Positions 1 through 9,881 of a stretch of 64,000 nt of DNA are shown piece after piece (position 1 is the first letter of the stretch; the number at the start of each line of letters is the position of its first letter). Source of the DNA: Rhodopseudomonas palustris (GTDB taxonomy: Bacteria; Pseudomonadota; Alphaproteobacteria; Rhizobiales; Xanthobacteraceae); assembly GCA_016215605.1 (NCBI GenBank), contig JACRJB010000056.1, positions 51,069-115,068 of the forward strand. The letters are read 5' to 3'. The notes below the pieces were generated by a model. The model saw only the letters and a list, made by a program, of their open reading frames with translations. It did no database searches and had not been told where the DNA came from. The translations under genes were made by a program, and so were the position numbers.

Positions 1-440
1 CGCTCGACGCCGGCGGTCTGATCGATCCGCGCAGCGGGCTGTTGACCCCGACCGCGTTCGAGCGCGATTTTGCGGCCGCCGTGTATCACGCGCAGACGCG
101 CGGCGACGGATTGTCGGTCGCGAAGTTCACGCTCAACCGCGCCGATCAGCGCGTGCTGTTCGACACCGCCCGGATCGTCAGCCGCCTGATGCGCAAGATG
201 GATTTCGGCACGCTGCAGGCCGACGGCAGCATTCTCGTGGTGTTCGCCGAAACCGACCTGCGCGGTGCGCAGGGGATCGCCCGGCGCCTCACCGCGATCA
301 TGAAACAGACGCTGCATTCCGGCCGGCGCGAGGCCCGGATCGATCCCGATGTCCAGCTCGCGACCTTGATCCCCGGCGATTCCGCCCGCGCCATCCTCGC
401 CCGGCTGACCAAGCTGGACACCAGGCGCGCGGCATCATAG
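1..440 (+). CDS. GGDEF-like domain protein, C-terminal part (cut by window start)
   Basis: The reading frame is open from base 3 and ends at a TAG at 438-440, so only the C-terminal ~145 residues are present. The start of this piece (DPRSGLLTPTAFERDF) resembles the D-x-LTGLxNRRxFE block that opens GGDEF domains. Where an active diguanylate cyclase would carry GG[DE]EF, this protein reads ADGSILVVFAETDL, so the signature is lost and cyclic-di-GMP synthesis is unlikely. A role as a degenerate sensor or scaffold domain is inference. The upstream domains lie outside the window. The gene converges on mfd. Confidence 0.7.
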   Translation, partial: LDAGGLIDPRSGLLTPTAFERDFAAAVYHAQTRGDGLSVAKFTLNRADQRVLFDTARIVSRLMRKMDFGTLQADGSILVVFAETDLRGAQGIARRLTAIMKQTLHSGRREARIDPDVQLATLIPGDSARAILARLTKLDTRRAAS

Positions 441-469
441 GCGGCCACGCTCTTCAGCGCTTATGACTT

Positions 470-560
470 CGTCATGGCCGGGCTCGTCCCGGCCATCCAC
501 GCCTCGCTGCGTCTCAAGGACTCAAGACGTGGATGCCCGGCACAAGGCCGGGCATGACGG
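470..560. repeat. Intergenic palindromic repeat
   Basis: The element starts with CGTCATGGCCGGGC and ends with GCCGGGCATGACG; within it, GGCCATCCACG is answered by ACGTGGATGCC. It can fold into a long imperfect stem. It sits between the convergent GGDEF-like gene and mfd. Related palindromes occur at 39633-39744 and in the gap near 26.2 kb. No coding potential is supported. Confidence 0.7.
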
Positions 561-601
561 GTTGAGAGCATGGCAGCTGATCGATCAGACTGTCGAACGG
601 C

Positions 602-3600
602 TCACGCCGCTTTCTTCATCTCCGCCAATTCCGCAAGCTGCTTCATGATGTCGGTGGTGCCGACCAGACGTTCTTCGGGCGTCTCCCAGACCTGGAAGAA
701 CACCACCTTCATGTCCGGCCGCACCTTGGCGGCGTCGCCGTGGCGTTTGATGAACGTCACGAGGCGGTCGGGCTGCGCGAACGCGTTGTCGCGGAAGGTG
801 ATCACCACGCCCTTCGGCCCGGCGTCGACCTTCTCGACATTGGCGCGGCGGCAATACGCCTTGATCGCCGCGACCTTGAACAGATAGCGCACCTCGTCCG
901 GCAGCACGCCGAAGCGGTCGCGCAGCTCGGCGGCGAAATTCTCGATCTCGTCGTCGGTGTCGAGATCGGCGAGCCGGCGATACAGCGACAGCCGCACCGA
1001 CAAATCGTTGACGAACTCCTCGGGGATCAGCACCGGCATGCCGATGGTGATCTGCGGCGACCAGCGGTCGGCGACCGGCTCGACCACGCCGGCCTTGAGG
1101 TTGGTGATCGCCTCCTCCAGCATCTGCTGATACAGCTCGAAGCCAACTTCCTTGATGTGGCCGGACTGCTCCTCGCCGAGCAGATTGCCGGCGCCGCGGA
1201 TGTCGAGATCGTGCGAGGCGAGCTGGAAGCCGGCGCCCAGCGTCTCCAGCGATTGCAGCACCTTCAACCGCCGCTCCGCCTGCGGCGTGATGTTGTGCTG
1301 CGGCAGCGTGAACAGCGCGTAGGCGCGCAGCTTGGAACGGCCGACGCGGCCGCGCAGCTGATACAGCTGCGCCAGGCCGAACATGTCGGCGCGGTGCACG
1401 ATCAGGGTGTTGGCGCTGGGGATGTCGAGGCCGGATTCGACGATGGTGGTCGACAGCAGGATGTCGTATTTGCCGTCGTAGAATGCCGACATGATGTCTT
1501 CGATCACCGTCGGCGGCATCTGGCCGTGGGCGACCGCGACCTTCATCTCCGGCACGTGCTTGTCGAGGAAGTCCTTCACCTCGGCGAGGTCGTCGATCCG
1601 CGGCACGACGTAGAACGCCTGACCGCCGCGATAGCGCTCGCGCAGCAGCGCCTCGCGGATCATCAACGGATCGTGCGGCGCCACGAAGGTGCGGACCGCC
1701 AAACGATCGACCGGCGGGGACGCGATGATCGACAGATCGCGCACCCCGGTCATCGCGAGCTGCAGCGTGCGCGGGATCGGCGTCGCGCTCAGCGTCAGCA
1801 CATGGACCTCGGCGCGGAGCTGCTTCAGCTTCTCCTTGTGGGTGACGCCAAAATGCTGCTCCTCGTCGACCACGACGAGGCCGAGATCCTTGAACTTGAT
1901 CGTCTTGCCGAGCAGCGCGTGGGTGCCGACGACGATGTCGATCTGGCCCTCGGCGAGGCCCTTCTTGACCTGGGTCAGCTCCTTCGGCGACACCAGCCGC
2001 GACGCCTGGCCGACATTGACCGGGAAGCCGCGGAAGCGTTCGGTGAAGGTCTTGGCGTGCTGCCGCGCCAGCAGTGTGGTCGGCACCACGACGGCGACCT
2101 GCTTGCCGTCGAGCGCCACCGCGAACGCCGCGCGCAGCGCCACCTCGGTCTTGCCGAAGCCGACGTCGCCGCAGACCAGCCGGTCCATCGGCATGCCGCG
2201 CTCGAGATCGCCCAGCGTCGCGTTGATCGCCGCGAGCTGGTCCTCGGTCTCGTCATAGGGAAAGCGGGCGCAGAATTCGTCGTAGAGATGCGGCTGCACG
2301 GCCAGCTTCGGCGCCTCGCGCAGATGCCGCTCGGCCGCGACCTTGATCAGTTCGCCGGCGATCTGACGGATGCGGTTCTTCAGCTTGGCCTTGCGCGCCT
2401 GCCAGCCGCTGCCGCCCAGCCTGTCGAGCTCGACGCTGGTGCCGTCGGAGCCGTAGCGCGACAGCAGTTCGATGTTCTCGACCGGCAGAAACAGCTTGGT
2501 GTCGTTGGCGTAGTGCAGCTCGACGCAGTCGTGCGGCGCGCCGCCGACCTCCAGTGTCTGCAGCCCGATGAAGCGGCCGATGCCGTGCTCGACGTGGACG
2601 ACGATGTCGCCGGTCGACAGGCTGGTGACTTCCGAAATGAAGTTGTCGAGCTTCTTCGACGATTTGCGTTGTCGGACGAGACGATCGCCGAGCACGTCCT
2701 GTTCGGTGATCACCGCGAACGCGTCGGTCTCGAAGCCGGATTCGAGGCCGACCACCGCCAGCATCGCCTCGTTGCGCGGCGTCGCCTGCACCGTGCGCCA
2801 GGAATTGACGCTGGTGAGATGGACCAGCCTGTGGTCCTTCAGCATGCTCGCCATGCGGTCGCGCGAGCCTTCGCTCCACAGCGCGATCACCACCTTCTTG
2901 CGCGCCGCCTGCAGCGCCTGCACGTGCGACACCAGCACCTGAAACACATTGACGCTGGTGTCGGCCCGTTCCGGCGCGAAGCTGCGCCCGGCTCGCGCGC
3001 CGGCGTCGATCACCGTGGCGGCGTCATCGGGCACGTCGAACGGCGTCAGCCGTGCCAACGAGGCGCCCTGCAGCCGCGCCGTCCATTCGGCATCGGTGAG
3101 ATAAAGCTGATCCGGCGGCAGTGGTTTGTAGATCGCGCCCGAACCGGGATGTTCCATCGCCTCGCGGCGGGCGTCGTAGTAATCGGCGATCTGCTTGAAC
3201 CGTTCGCGCGCGGAATCCTCGGCTTGCGGCTCGATCGCCACCGGCGCGCCCGGCAGATAGTCGAACAGCGTGTCCATCCGCTCCTGGAACAGCGGCAGCC
3301 AGTGCTCCATGCCGGGATGGCGCCGGCCCTCGCTGATCGCCGTGTAGAGCTGGTCGTCGCGATTCGGCGCGCCGAAGGCGGCGACATAGCCCATCCGGAA
3401 GCGCCGGATGGTTTCCGTGACGAGCTGGAATTCGGACACCGGAACGAGGTCCAGGCCGCGCATGGTGTGCTGCGTGCGCTGGGTCTCGGCGTCGAAAGTG
3501 CGGATCGATTCGAGCTGGTCGCCGAAGAAGTCGAACCGCACCGGCTGCTCGAGCCCGGCGGGGAACAGATCGAGGATGCCGCCGCGCACCGCGTATTCGC

Positions 3601-4117
3601 CGGGCTCGCGCACGGTCGAGGCGCGGCTGTAGCCGTTGTGTTCGAGCCACGCCACCACGGAATCCATCGGCACGACATTGCCCGGCGCGACCGACAGCGC
3701 CTGCGCGGCGATGATTTCGCGCACCGGCACGCGTTGCACGGCGGCGTTGACCGTGGTCAGCACGATCAGCGGCTTGTCGGAGCCCGCGAGGCGCGACAGC
3801 CGCGCCAGCACGGTGACGCGCTGCGCCAGAATGCCGGCATGCGGCGAGACGCGGTCGTAGGGCTGGCAGTCCCACGCCGGAAACTGCATCACGCCGACGT
3901 CGGGCGCGAAGAATTCGAGGCTGCGCGCCAGCGCCTGCATCCGCGGCCCGTCGCGGCAGATCACCACGAGGCTGACCGCCGGCGGCTTCGGCCGCGCCGC
4001 GACCGCACGCGCGAGATCGGAAACAATCAGCCCCTCGGCGCCCTCGGCGACATTGGCGAAGGTCAGCGCCTTGCCGGGTCCCAGCAGTTCCGCGGGCGAT
4101 CGCTGCGGCGTCTTCAT
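602..4117 (-). CDS. mfd: Transcription-repair coupling factor Mfd
   Basis: Encodes 1171 aa, the usual size for Mfd, the ATP-dependent translocase that removes RNA polymerase stalled at DNA lesions and recruits UvrA. The order is an N-terminal UvrB-like region, an RNAP-interacting domain, then RecG-like superfamily 2 motor motifs: Walker A GDVGFGKT near residue 650, DEEQHFGV near 750 and SATPIPRTL just after. The C terminus is the regulatory TRCF domain. The start at 4117 (MKTPQRSPAELLG) is chosen because a longer in-frame extension reads through sdhE as low-complexity Arg-rich sequence. The ATG overlaps the sdhE stop by 4 bases (ATGA), indicating translational coupling. Confidence 0.97.
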   Translation of the reverse strand: MKTPQRSPAELLGPGKALTFANVAEGAEGLIVSDLARAVAARPKPPAVSLVVICRDGPRMQALARSLEFFAPDVGVMQFPAWDCQPYDRVSPHAGILAQRVTVLARLSRLAGSDKPLIVLTTVNAAVQRVPVREIIAAQALSVAPGNVVPMDSVVAWLEHNGYSRASTVREPGEYAVRGGILDLFPAGLEQPVRFDFFGDQLESIRTFDAETQRTQHTMRGLDLVPVSEFQLVTETIRRFRMGYVAAFGAPNRDDQLYTAISEGRRHPGMEHWLPLFQERMDTLFDYLPGAPVAIEPQAEDSARERFKQIADYYDARREAMEHPGSGAIYKPLPPDQLYLTDAEWTARLQGASLARLTPFDVPDDAATVIDAGARAGRSFAPERADTSVNVFQVLVSHVQALQAARKKVVIALWSEGSRDRMASMLKDHRLVHLTSVNSWRTVQATPRNEAMLAVVGLESGFETDAFAVITEQDVLGDRLVRQRKSSKKLDNFISEVTSLSTGDIVVHVEHGIGRFIGLQTLEVGGAPHDCVELHYANDTKLFLPVENIELLSRYGSDGTSVELDRLGGSGWQARKAKLKNRIRQIAGELIKVAAERHLREAPKLAVQPHLYDEFCARFPYDETEDQLAAINATLGDLERGMPMDRLVCGDVGFGKTEVALRAAFAVALDGKQVAVVVPTTLLARQHAKTFTERFRGFPVNVGQASRLVSPKELTQVKKGLAEGQIDIVVGTHALLGKTIKFKDLGLVVVDEEQHFGVTHKEKLKQLRAEVHVLTLSATPIPRTLQLAMTGVRDLSIIASPPVDRLAVRTFVAPHDPLMIREALLRERYRGGQAFYVVPRIDDLAEVKDFLDKHVPEMKVAVAHGQMPPTVIEDIMSAFYDGKYDILLSTTIVESGLDIPSANTLIVHRADMFGLAQLYQLRGRVGRSKLRAYALFTLPQHNITPQAERRLKVLQSLETLGAGFQLASHDLDIRGAGNLLGEEQSGHIKEVGFELYQQMLEEAITNLKAGVVEPVADRWSPQITIGMPVLIPEEFVNDLSVRLSLYRRLADLDTDDEIENFAAELRDRFGVLPDEVRYLFKVAAIKAYCRRANVEKVDAGPKGVVITFRDNAFAQPDRLVTFIKRHGDAAKVRPDMKVVFFQVWETPEERLVGTTDIMKQLAELAEMKKAA

Positions 4118-4404
4118 GCCGCGCCGCCCTGATGACCGTAGGTTTTGACCCGCTCGAACAGCCCGCCCTTGAACGCGGCCGGCAGCGTGTCCGCGCCGGA
4201 CACCGCGGCGTAGAGGTCGTGATCGTTGAGCTCGATCAGACCTTCCAGCTCGTCCAGCTCGGCGTCGGTCAGCGTGCCGATTTCGGCGTCGGCGAACTGA
4301 CCGAGAATCAGGTCCATCTCGCGGGTGCCGCGGTGCCAGCAGCGGAACAGAAGCCGCTTGCGGCGGTCGTCGAGCCCGCCGCTCGATCGTGTCGTACCGG
4401 TCAT
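4114..4404 (-). CDS. sdhE: FAD assembly factor SdhE (CptB/DUF339 family)
   Basis: A 96-aa protein with the SdhE core: RRKRLLFRCWHRGTREMD, the RG-x-x-E-MD motif needed for flavinylation of succinate dehydrogenase SdhA, followed by LNDHDLYAAVSG. The start at 4404 (MTGTTRSSGG) fits the family length; the upstream in-frame extension has no family similarity. It is the first gene of a two-gene unit with mfd, overlapping it by 4 bases. The same sdhE-mfd order is common in Rhizobiales as far as I recall. It is divergent from recG with about 150 bp between the starts, which should hold both promoters. Confidence 0.93.
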   Translation of the reverse strand: MTGTTRSSGGLDDRRKRLLFRCWHRGTREMDLILGQFADAEIGTLTDAELDELEGLIELNDHDLYAAVSGADTLPAAFKGGLFERVKTYGHQGGAA

Positions 4405-4557
4405 GTTGAACACCTTGCTGAACGCCGAAAGCCCGGACGTGCCGGGCGGGCCTGATATAGCCCCCGGCAGCGGCAATGTCAGCCCGCCGCAGCGCATTGC
4501 AATCCGCGCGAAATGCATTCAAGCCTGCGCGACCGTCAGCCCAATCGAGCCGGTTCG

Positions 4558-6660
4558 ATGCGCCCTGCTCTGCTCAATCCTCTGTTCGCCCCGGTCACCA
4601 CCCTCTCCGGCGTCGGTCCGAAGCAGGACAAGCTGTTCCGCTGGCTGCTCGACCGCGACGACACCCCGCGGCTGGTCGATCTGATGCTGCATCTGCCGGT
4701 CAGCGTGATCGACCGCCGGTCGCGGCCGAAGATCCGCGACGCCGCCCCCGGAACCGTTGTGACGTTGGAGGTCGTGGTCGACCGCCATCGCCCGCCGCCG
4801 CCCGGCCGTTCGCGCGCGCCGTATCTGGTCTATGCCAGCGACGACACCGGCGACGTCATCCTGACGTTCTTCCGGGCGAAGGCCGAATACATCGAGAAGC
4901 TGCTGCCGGTCGGCGAAAAGCGCTACGTCTCCGGCACCGGCCAGCTCTACGACGGCACGCTGCAGATCGTGCATCCGGACCGCGTCGTCGACGAGGAAGG
5001 CTTCGCCAAACTCCCGAAGATCGACCCGGTCTATCCGCTGACCGAGGGGCTGGCGATCGGCTCGCTGCGCCGGGCGGTGGCGCAGGCGCTGACCAAGCTG
5101 CCGGCGCTGCCGGAATGGATCAGCCCCGAGGTGCTGCGCCGCTGTAGCTTTCCGCCTGTCGCCGACGCCCTGAAGCGCGTCCACATTCCGAACGAGCCGA
5201 CCGACATCCTGCCAAACGGCCCGTATTGGTCGCGCCTCGCCTATGACGAACTGCTCGCCGGCCAGCTCGCGTTGGCGCTGGTGCGCGCGCAGCTGCGTCG
5301 CCCCGCCGGCACCCGCAAGGCCGGCGACGGCCGGCTGCGCCACAAGATCATCGACGCGCTGCCCTACGCGCTGACGACATCTCAGCAGGAGGCGGCCGCT
5401 GCGATCGCCGCAGATCTCACCCAGCCGGTCCGAATGCTGCGGCTGCTGCAGGGCGATGTCGGCTCGGGCAAGACCGTGGTGGCGCTGCTCGCCGCAGCCG
5501 CGGTTGCCGAGGCCGGCAAGCAGACGGCGCTGATGGCCCCGACCGAGATCCTGGCGCGCCAGCACATCAAGACCATCGCGCCACTGGCGGAACGCGCCGG
5601 CATGCAGGTCGCGATCCTGACCGGCCGCGAGAAAGGCAAGGAGCGCCGCGATCTGCTGGCGCGGCTGGAGAGCGGCGAGATCGACTTCCTGGTCGGCACC
5701 CACGCGCTGATCCAGGACGACGTGATCTACAAATCGCTGGCGCTGGCGGTGGTCGACGAGCAGCATCGCTTCGGCGTCCGCGAGCGGCTGGCGCTGACCA
5801 GCAAGGGCGATGCGGTCGATGTTCTGGTGCTGAGCGCCACGCCGATCCCGCGCACGCTGGTGCTGACTTATTTCGGCGACATGGACGTCTCGGAATTGCG
5901 CGAGAAACCCGCCGGACGCCAGCCGATCGACACGCGCACCCTGTCCGAGCAGCGCCTGCCCGAAGTGATCGACGGCATCGGCCGGGCGATCGGCGCCGGC
6001 AAGCGCGTGTACTGGATCTGCCCGCTGGTCGAGGAATCCGAAAACGTCAAACTCACCGACGCCGAGCAGCGCTACGAGTCGCTGCGCCGGCGCTTCGGCG
6101 ACGCGCATGTCGGTCTGGTGCACGGCCGGATGAAGGGCGCCGACAAGGACCGGGTGATGGCGCGGTTCGCCAGCGGCGAAATCAGCGTGCTGGTGGCGAC
6201 GACCGTGGTCGAAGTCGGCGTCGACGTACCCGAAGCCAGCATCATGGTGATTGAGAACGCCGAGCGTTTCGGCCTCGCGCAACTGCATCAGCTGCGCGGC
6301 CGGATCGGCCGCGGCAGCGAGGCCTCGACCTGCCTGCTGCTGTACAAGGAGCCGCTCGGCGAAATGTCGGCGGCGCGGCTGCGGGTGATCCGCGAGACCA
6401 CCGACGGCTTCCGCATCGCCGAGGAAGACTTGAAGCTGCGCGGCGAAGGCGACGTGCTCGGCACAAGGCAGAGCGGCCTGCCCGGCTACCGGATCGCACG
6501 GTCGGACGTGCACGGCCAACTGATCACGCAAGCCCGCGACGAGGCGCTGCGCATCCTCAAGGACAATCCGAAACTGGAAGGTCCGCAAGGCGAAGCGCTG
6601 CGGTGTTTGCTTTACTTGTACGAACGCGACGAAGCGATTCCGCTGCTGGGGGCTGGTTAG
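4558..6660 (+). CDS. recG: ATP-dependent DNA helicase RecG
   Basis: A 700-aa RecG, the superfamily 2 helicase that reverses stalled replication forks and processes Holliday junctions. The N-terminal wedge/OB region (about 20-200) begins with LFAPVTTLSGVGPKQ. Motor motifs follow: Walker A GDVGSGKT near residue 300, Walker B DEQH near 400, SATPIPRTL shortly after, and LHQLRGRIGRG in motif VI. The ATG at 4558 gives the standard length; the in-frame ATG at 4513 would add 15 residues unlike the family and intrude on the divergent sdhE promoter region. Confidence 0.97.
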   Translation: MRPALLNPLFAPVTTLSGVGPKQDKLFRWLLDRDDTPRLVDLMLHLPVSVIDRRSRPKIRDAAPGTVVTLEVVVDRHRPPPPGRSRAPYLVYASDDTGDVILTFFRAKAEYIEKLLPVGEKRYVSGTGQLYDGTLQIVHPDRVVDEEGFAKLPKIDPVYPLTEGLAIGSLRRAVAQALTKLPALPEWISPEVLRRCSFPPVADALKRVHIPNEPTDILPNGPYWSRLAYDELLAGQLALALVRAQLRRPAGTRKAGDGRLRHKIIDALPYALTTSQQEAAAAIAADLTQPVRMLRLLQGDVGSGKTVVALLAAAAVAEAGKQTALMAPTEILARQHIKTIAPLAERAGMQVAILTGREKGKERRDLLARLESGEIDFLVGTHALIQDDVIYKSLALAVVDEQHRFGVRERLALTSKGDAVDVLVLSATPIPRTLVLTYFGDMDVSELREKPAGRQPIDTRTLSEQRLPEVIDGIGRAIGAGKRVYWICPLVEESENVKLTDAEQRYESLRRRFGDAHVGLVHGRMKGADKDRVMARFASGEISVLVATTVVEVGVDVPEASIMVIENAERFGLAQLHQLRGRIGRGSEASTCLLLYKEPLGEMSAARLRVIRETTDGFRIAEEDLKLRGEGDVLGTRQSGLPGYRIARSDVHGQLITQARDEALRILKDNPKLEGPQGEALRCLLYLYERDEAIPLLGAG

Positions 6661-6668
6661 AAGAGGAT

Positions 6669-6810
6669 CGTCATTCCGGGGCGCGCGAAGCGCGAGCCCG
6701 GAATCCATAGCCCCTGGCCTCGCGATTGAGTGCCGGCGATGCCATGCCCATCATCAGCGTCGGTGGTTATGGATTCCGGGCTCGCCGCTTCGCGGCGCCC
6801 CGGAATGACG
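6669..6810. repeat. Long palindromic intergenic repeat
   Basis: The outer arms are CGTCATTCCGGGGCGC at the left and GGCGCCCCGGAATGACG at the right. Inside, GAGCCCGGAATCCATA is mirrored by TATGGATTCCGGGCTC. The two half-elements each form a hairpin and together form a long cruciform-like inverted repeat between recG and the convergent DUF502 gene. It may serve as a bidirectional transcription end, but there is no T-tract, so that is inference. Confidence 0.75.
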
Positions 6811-6857
6811 AACTTTGGTGTTCGCAGCAACGGGCAGCCCGTCGAGCCCTCAGCCAA

Positions 6858-7643
6858 CTAATCGACCTTGTCGGGCGCCTTCACGCGCCGCCGCGAGAAT
6901 GCCGATTCCGGTTCGCCCGCGGCCTTCTTGGCGGCCAGCGCGGTCGCCGCCAGTGCGGCGATTTTCTTCTGCGGGTCGGAGCCCGGCTGCACCACGCCCG
7001 CCGACATGATCAGCGTCGCGGCTTCCTCGGCGCTCATGTCGACCGGGATCACCTTGTGCCGCGGCACGTAGAAGAAGAACCCGGTGGTCGGGTTCGGCGC
7101 GCACGGCAGGAACACCGAGATGTGCTCGTCCTGGCTCGGGATTCTGGTCGCGACTTCCTGGTTCGGCGGCAGCGAGATCAGCACGATCGACCACATCCCC
7201 GGCGACGGAAACTCCACCAGGCCGACCTTGCGCAGGCTGGAGCCGTTGCCCGAGAACAGCGTTTCGAACACCTGCTTCAAGCCGCGATAGATCGCGCGCA
7301 CCACCGGCATCCGGCCGAGCAGCCGCTCGCCGAGATCGACCAGCGACCGTCCGATCAGATTGGCGGTGAGGAAGCCGAGCAACGTCAACGCGACGAAGGC
7401 CACGACCAGACCGGAGCCCGGCACCGCGAACGGCAGGTAGGTCTCCGGCCGGTAATCCGGCGGCACCAGCGGCCGCACGAAGCCGTCAACCCAGTTCACG
7501 AACCACCAGGTCAGATAGAAGGTGATGGCGACAGGGCCGGCAACGACCAGACCGGTCAGAAAATAGTTCCGGACGCGGCCCATGAACCCGCGCGGCGGGT
7601 CCGGGACGGTCTCACCGAGATTCGGGCTTGGTTGATCGGTCAT
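6858..7643 (-). CDS. DUF502 family membrane protein
   Basis: A 261-aa inner-membrane protein of the DUF502 family, whose function is not established. A hydrophobic segment at about 30-50 (NYFLTGLVVAGPVAITFYLT) and another at about 78-95 span the membrane. The family-typical stretch LGRMPVVRAIYRGLKQVFETLF follows, then a soluble C-terminal domain containing SIVLISLPPNQ and PNPTTGFFFYVPR. A basic, Ala-rich tail ends the protein. It stands alone on the minus strand between recG (convergent) and glmS (same strand, about 200 bp upstream). Confidence 0.85.
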   Translation of the reverse strand: MTDQPSPNLGETVPDPPRGFMGRVRNYFLTGLVVAGPVAITFYLTWWFVNWVDGFVRPLVPPDYRPETYLPFAVPGSGLVVAFVALTLLGFLTANLIGRSLVDLGERLLGRMPVVRAIYRGLKQVFETLFSGNGSSLRKVGLVEFPSPGMWSIVLISLPPNQEVATRIPSQDEHISVFLPCAPNPTTGFFFYVPRHKVIPVDMSAEEAATLIMSAGVVQPGSDPQKKIAALAATALAAKKAAGEPESAFSRRRVKAPDKVD

Positions 7644-7849
7644 CAGGCGTCCAGGTCGAAAACATCCAAATTCGCGGCCGAAGCCACGATGCGCTCGTTC
7701 AGTCTAGCAGACATCGACCGGTGCCGTACCGGGCCGATCCGACTGCACCCAGACGAGGCTCGTTGAGCGCCCGCGCCGAATGGTCCCGATATAGGGCCTT
7801 CGTGCCGGCTCAACAACAGCCAGGATGTGGATAGAGTGGCGGTGGCCGC

Positions 7850-9676
7850 CTATTCGACGGTCACCGATTTCGCCAGATTGCGCGGCTGGTCGACGTCGGT
7901 GCCCATCACGACGGCCGTATGGTAGGCGAGCAGTTGCACCGGGATCGCGTACACCAGCGGCGTGAACGCCGCCGCCATGTCCGGCATCACGATCGTCACC
8001 AGCGACTCCACCGTCGCCTCCTCGGCGCCCTTGGCGTCGGTGATCAGGATGATCCGGCCGCCGCGCGCCGCGACCTCCTGCATGTTCGACACCGTCTTCT
8101 CGAACACCCGGTCGTAGGGCGCGATCACCACGACCGGCATCTTCTCGTCGATCAGCGCGATCGGGCCGTGCTTGAGCTCGCCGGCGGCGTAGCCTTCGGC
8201 GTGGATGTATGAGATTTCCTTGAGCTTCAGCGCGCCTTCCAGCGCCAGCGGGTAGCTGGTGCCGCGGCCGAGATACAAAACGTCCTGCGACTTGGCGATG
8301 TCGCGCGCCAGCCGCTCGACCTGGTGCTCGGTGGCGAGCGCCGCGGCCATCAGCCGCGGCAATTCGATCATGCCCCGGACCAGCTTCGCCTCATCCGCTT
8401 CCGACAATTCGCCGCGCGCCCGGCCGGCGGCGACCGCGAGGGCGGCCAGCACCGTGAGCTGGCAGGTGAACGCCTTGGTCGAGGCGACGCCGATCTCTGG
8501 ACCCGCCAGCGTCGGCATCACCGTCTCGCTGTCGCGGGCGATCGTCGAGGTCGAAACGTTGACGACCGACAGCGTGTGCAGCCCCTGCTCCTTGGCGTAG
8601 CGCAGCGCCGCCAGCGTGTCGGCGGTCTCGCCCGACTGCGAAATGAAGATCGCGAGATCGCCCTTGCGCAGCGGCGCTTCGCGATAGCGGAATTCGGAGG
8701 CGATATCGATCTCGACCGGCAGCCGCGCGAAGCGTTCGAACCAGTACTTGCCGATATAGCCGGCGTAGTTCGCGGTGCCGCAGGCGGTGATCGAGATCCG
8801 CTCGATGTCCTTGAAGTCGAACGGCAGCTTCGCCGGCAGCGACACCCGCTCGGTCGCCATGTCGAGATAGCGCGCCAGCGTGTGGCCGACGACTTCCGGC
8901 TGTTCGTGGATTTCCTTCGCCATGAAATGGCGATAGTTCGCCTTGTCGACGACGAAAGACGAGGCGCCCGACTTCATCACGCCACGCTGGACGACATCGC
9001 CCTTGGCGTCGCGGACTTCGGCGCTGTTGCGGGTCAGCACCACCCAATCGTCGTCGTCGAGATAGCTGATATCGTCGGTCAGCGGCGCCAGCGCGATCGC
9101 GTCGGAGCCGAGATACATCTCGCCGTCGCCATAGCCGATCGCCAGCGGCGAGCCCTTGCGGGCGCCGATCATCAGATCGTCGTGTCCGTTGAACAGAAAC
9201 GCCAGCGCGAACGCGCCGCGCAGCCGCGGCAACGCGGCCTTCACCGCGTCGACCGGCGACGCGCCCTTACGCATGTAGCTATTGACCAGATGCGCAACGA
9301 CTTCGGTGTCGGTCTCGCTGGTGAACTTGGCGCCGGCGGCTTCCAGCTCGGTGCGCAGCTCGCGGAAATTCTCGATGATGCCGTTGTGGACCACGGCGAC
9401 GCCATCGGCAGCGTGCGGATGCGCATTGGCCTCGGTCGGCTTGCCGTGCGTCGCCCACCGCGTATGGCCGATACCGGCATGGCCGGCGAGCGGCTCGCGC
9501 TTGAGACGCGCCTCCAGATTCTTCAGCTTGCCTTCGGCGCGACGCCGTTCGAGATGGTCGCCTTCCAGCGTCGCCACGCCGGCGGAATCATAGCCGCGAT
9601 ATTCGAGCCGTTTCAGCGAATCGACCAGTTGCTCCGCAACCGGTCCACGTCCGAGAATGCCGATGATGCCGCACAT
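7850..9676 (-). CDS. glmS: Glutamine--fructose-6-phosphate aminotransferase (isomerizing)
   Basis: A 608-aa GlmS, which makes glucosamine-6-phosphate from fructose-6-phosphate and glutamine, the first step to UDP-GlcNAc for peptidoglycan and lipopolysaccharide. The mature N terminus is CGIIGILG, whose Cys is the glutaminase nucleophile; this fixes the start at 9676 although a GTG/ATG extension is open upstream. Class II amidotransferase motifs (TRWATHG, SDTDTEV-like region) are followed by two SIS domains, and the C terminus LAKSVTVE is the canonical GlmS end. The pathway partner glmU lies just upstream on the same strand, about 205 bp away, so cotranscription is possible. No glmS ribozyme is visible. 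Confidence 0.97.
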   Translation of the reverse strand: MCGIIGILGRGPVAEQLVDSLKRLEYRGYDSAGVATLEGDHLERRRAEGKLKNLEARLKREPLAGHAGIGHTRWATHGKPTEANAHPHAADGVAVVHNGIIENFRELRTELEAAGAKFTSETDTEVVAHLVNSYMRKGASPVDAVKAALPRLRGAFALAFLFNGHDDLMIGARKGSPLAIGYGDGEMYLGSDAIALAPLTDDISYLDDDDWVVLTRNSAEVRDAKGDVVQRGVMKSGASSFVVDKANYRHFMAKEIHEQPEVVGHTLARYLDMATERVSLPAKLPFDFKDIERISITACGTANYAGYIGKYWFERFARLPVEIDIASEFRYREAPLRKGDLAIFISQSGETADTLAALRYAKEQGLHTLSVVNVSTSTIARDSETVMPTLAGPEIGVASTKAFTCQLTVLAALAVAAGRARGELSEADEAKLVRGMIELPRLMAAALATEHQVERLARDIAKSQDVLYLGRGTSYPLALEGALKLKEISYIHAEGYAAGELKHGPIALIDEKMPVVVIAPYDRVFEKTVSNMQEVAARGGRIILITDAKGAEEATVESLVTIVMPDMAAAFTPLVYAIPVQLLAYHTAVVMGTDVDQPRNLAKSVTVE

Positions 9677-9881
9677 GAAGTCGATTATCTCCCGAACGCC
9701 GGCCATCGATCGGCGTCACCGATATGTAGCGAGTTCCGCAAAAGCAGAGATACTCAATAATTATTGCGGATTGCGACAGGGTTAAGCGACGTGTCGTTAA
9801 CCAATCGCGTCAGCGATCAAGATCGGCTCACCCTTCTCAACATGTGATGCCCGACACAAGCCCGGCCAAGACGACGATGGC

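Noticed and set aside
740..4132. Very long open frame on the strand opposite mfd (about 1130 codons)
   Set aside because: Antisense shadow of a high-GC gene: His/Arg/Leu/Asp-rich without domains, while mfd on the other strand shows all its motifs. The same applies to long frames opposite recG, glmS, glmU, ndvB, gyrA, ntrX and thiolase.
4118..4522. N-terminal extension of mfd by 135 residues
   Set aside because: It runs through sdhE in another frame and is Arg-rich with no family match; Mfd from 4117 has the normal length.
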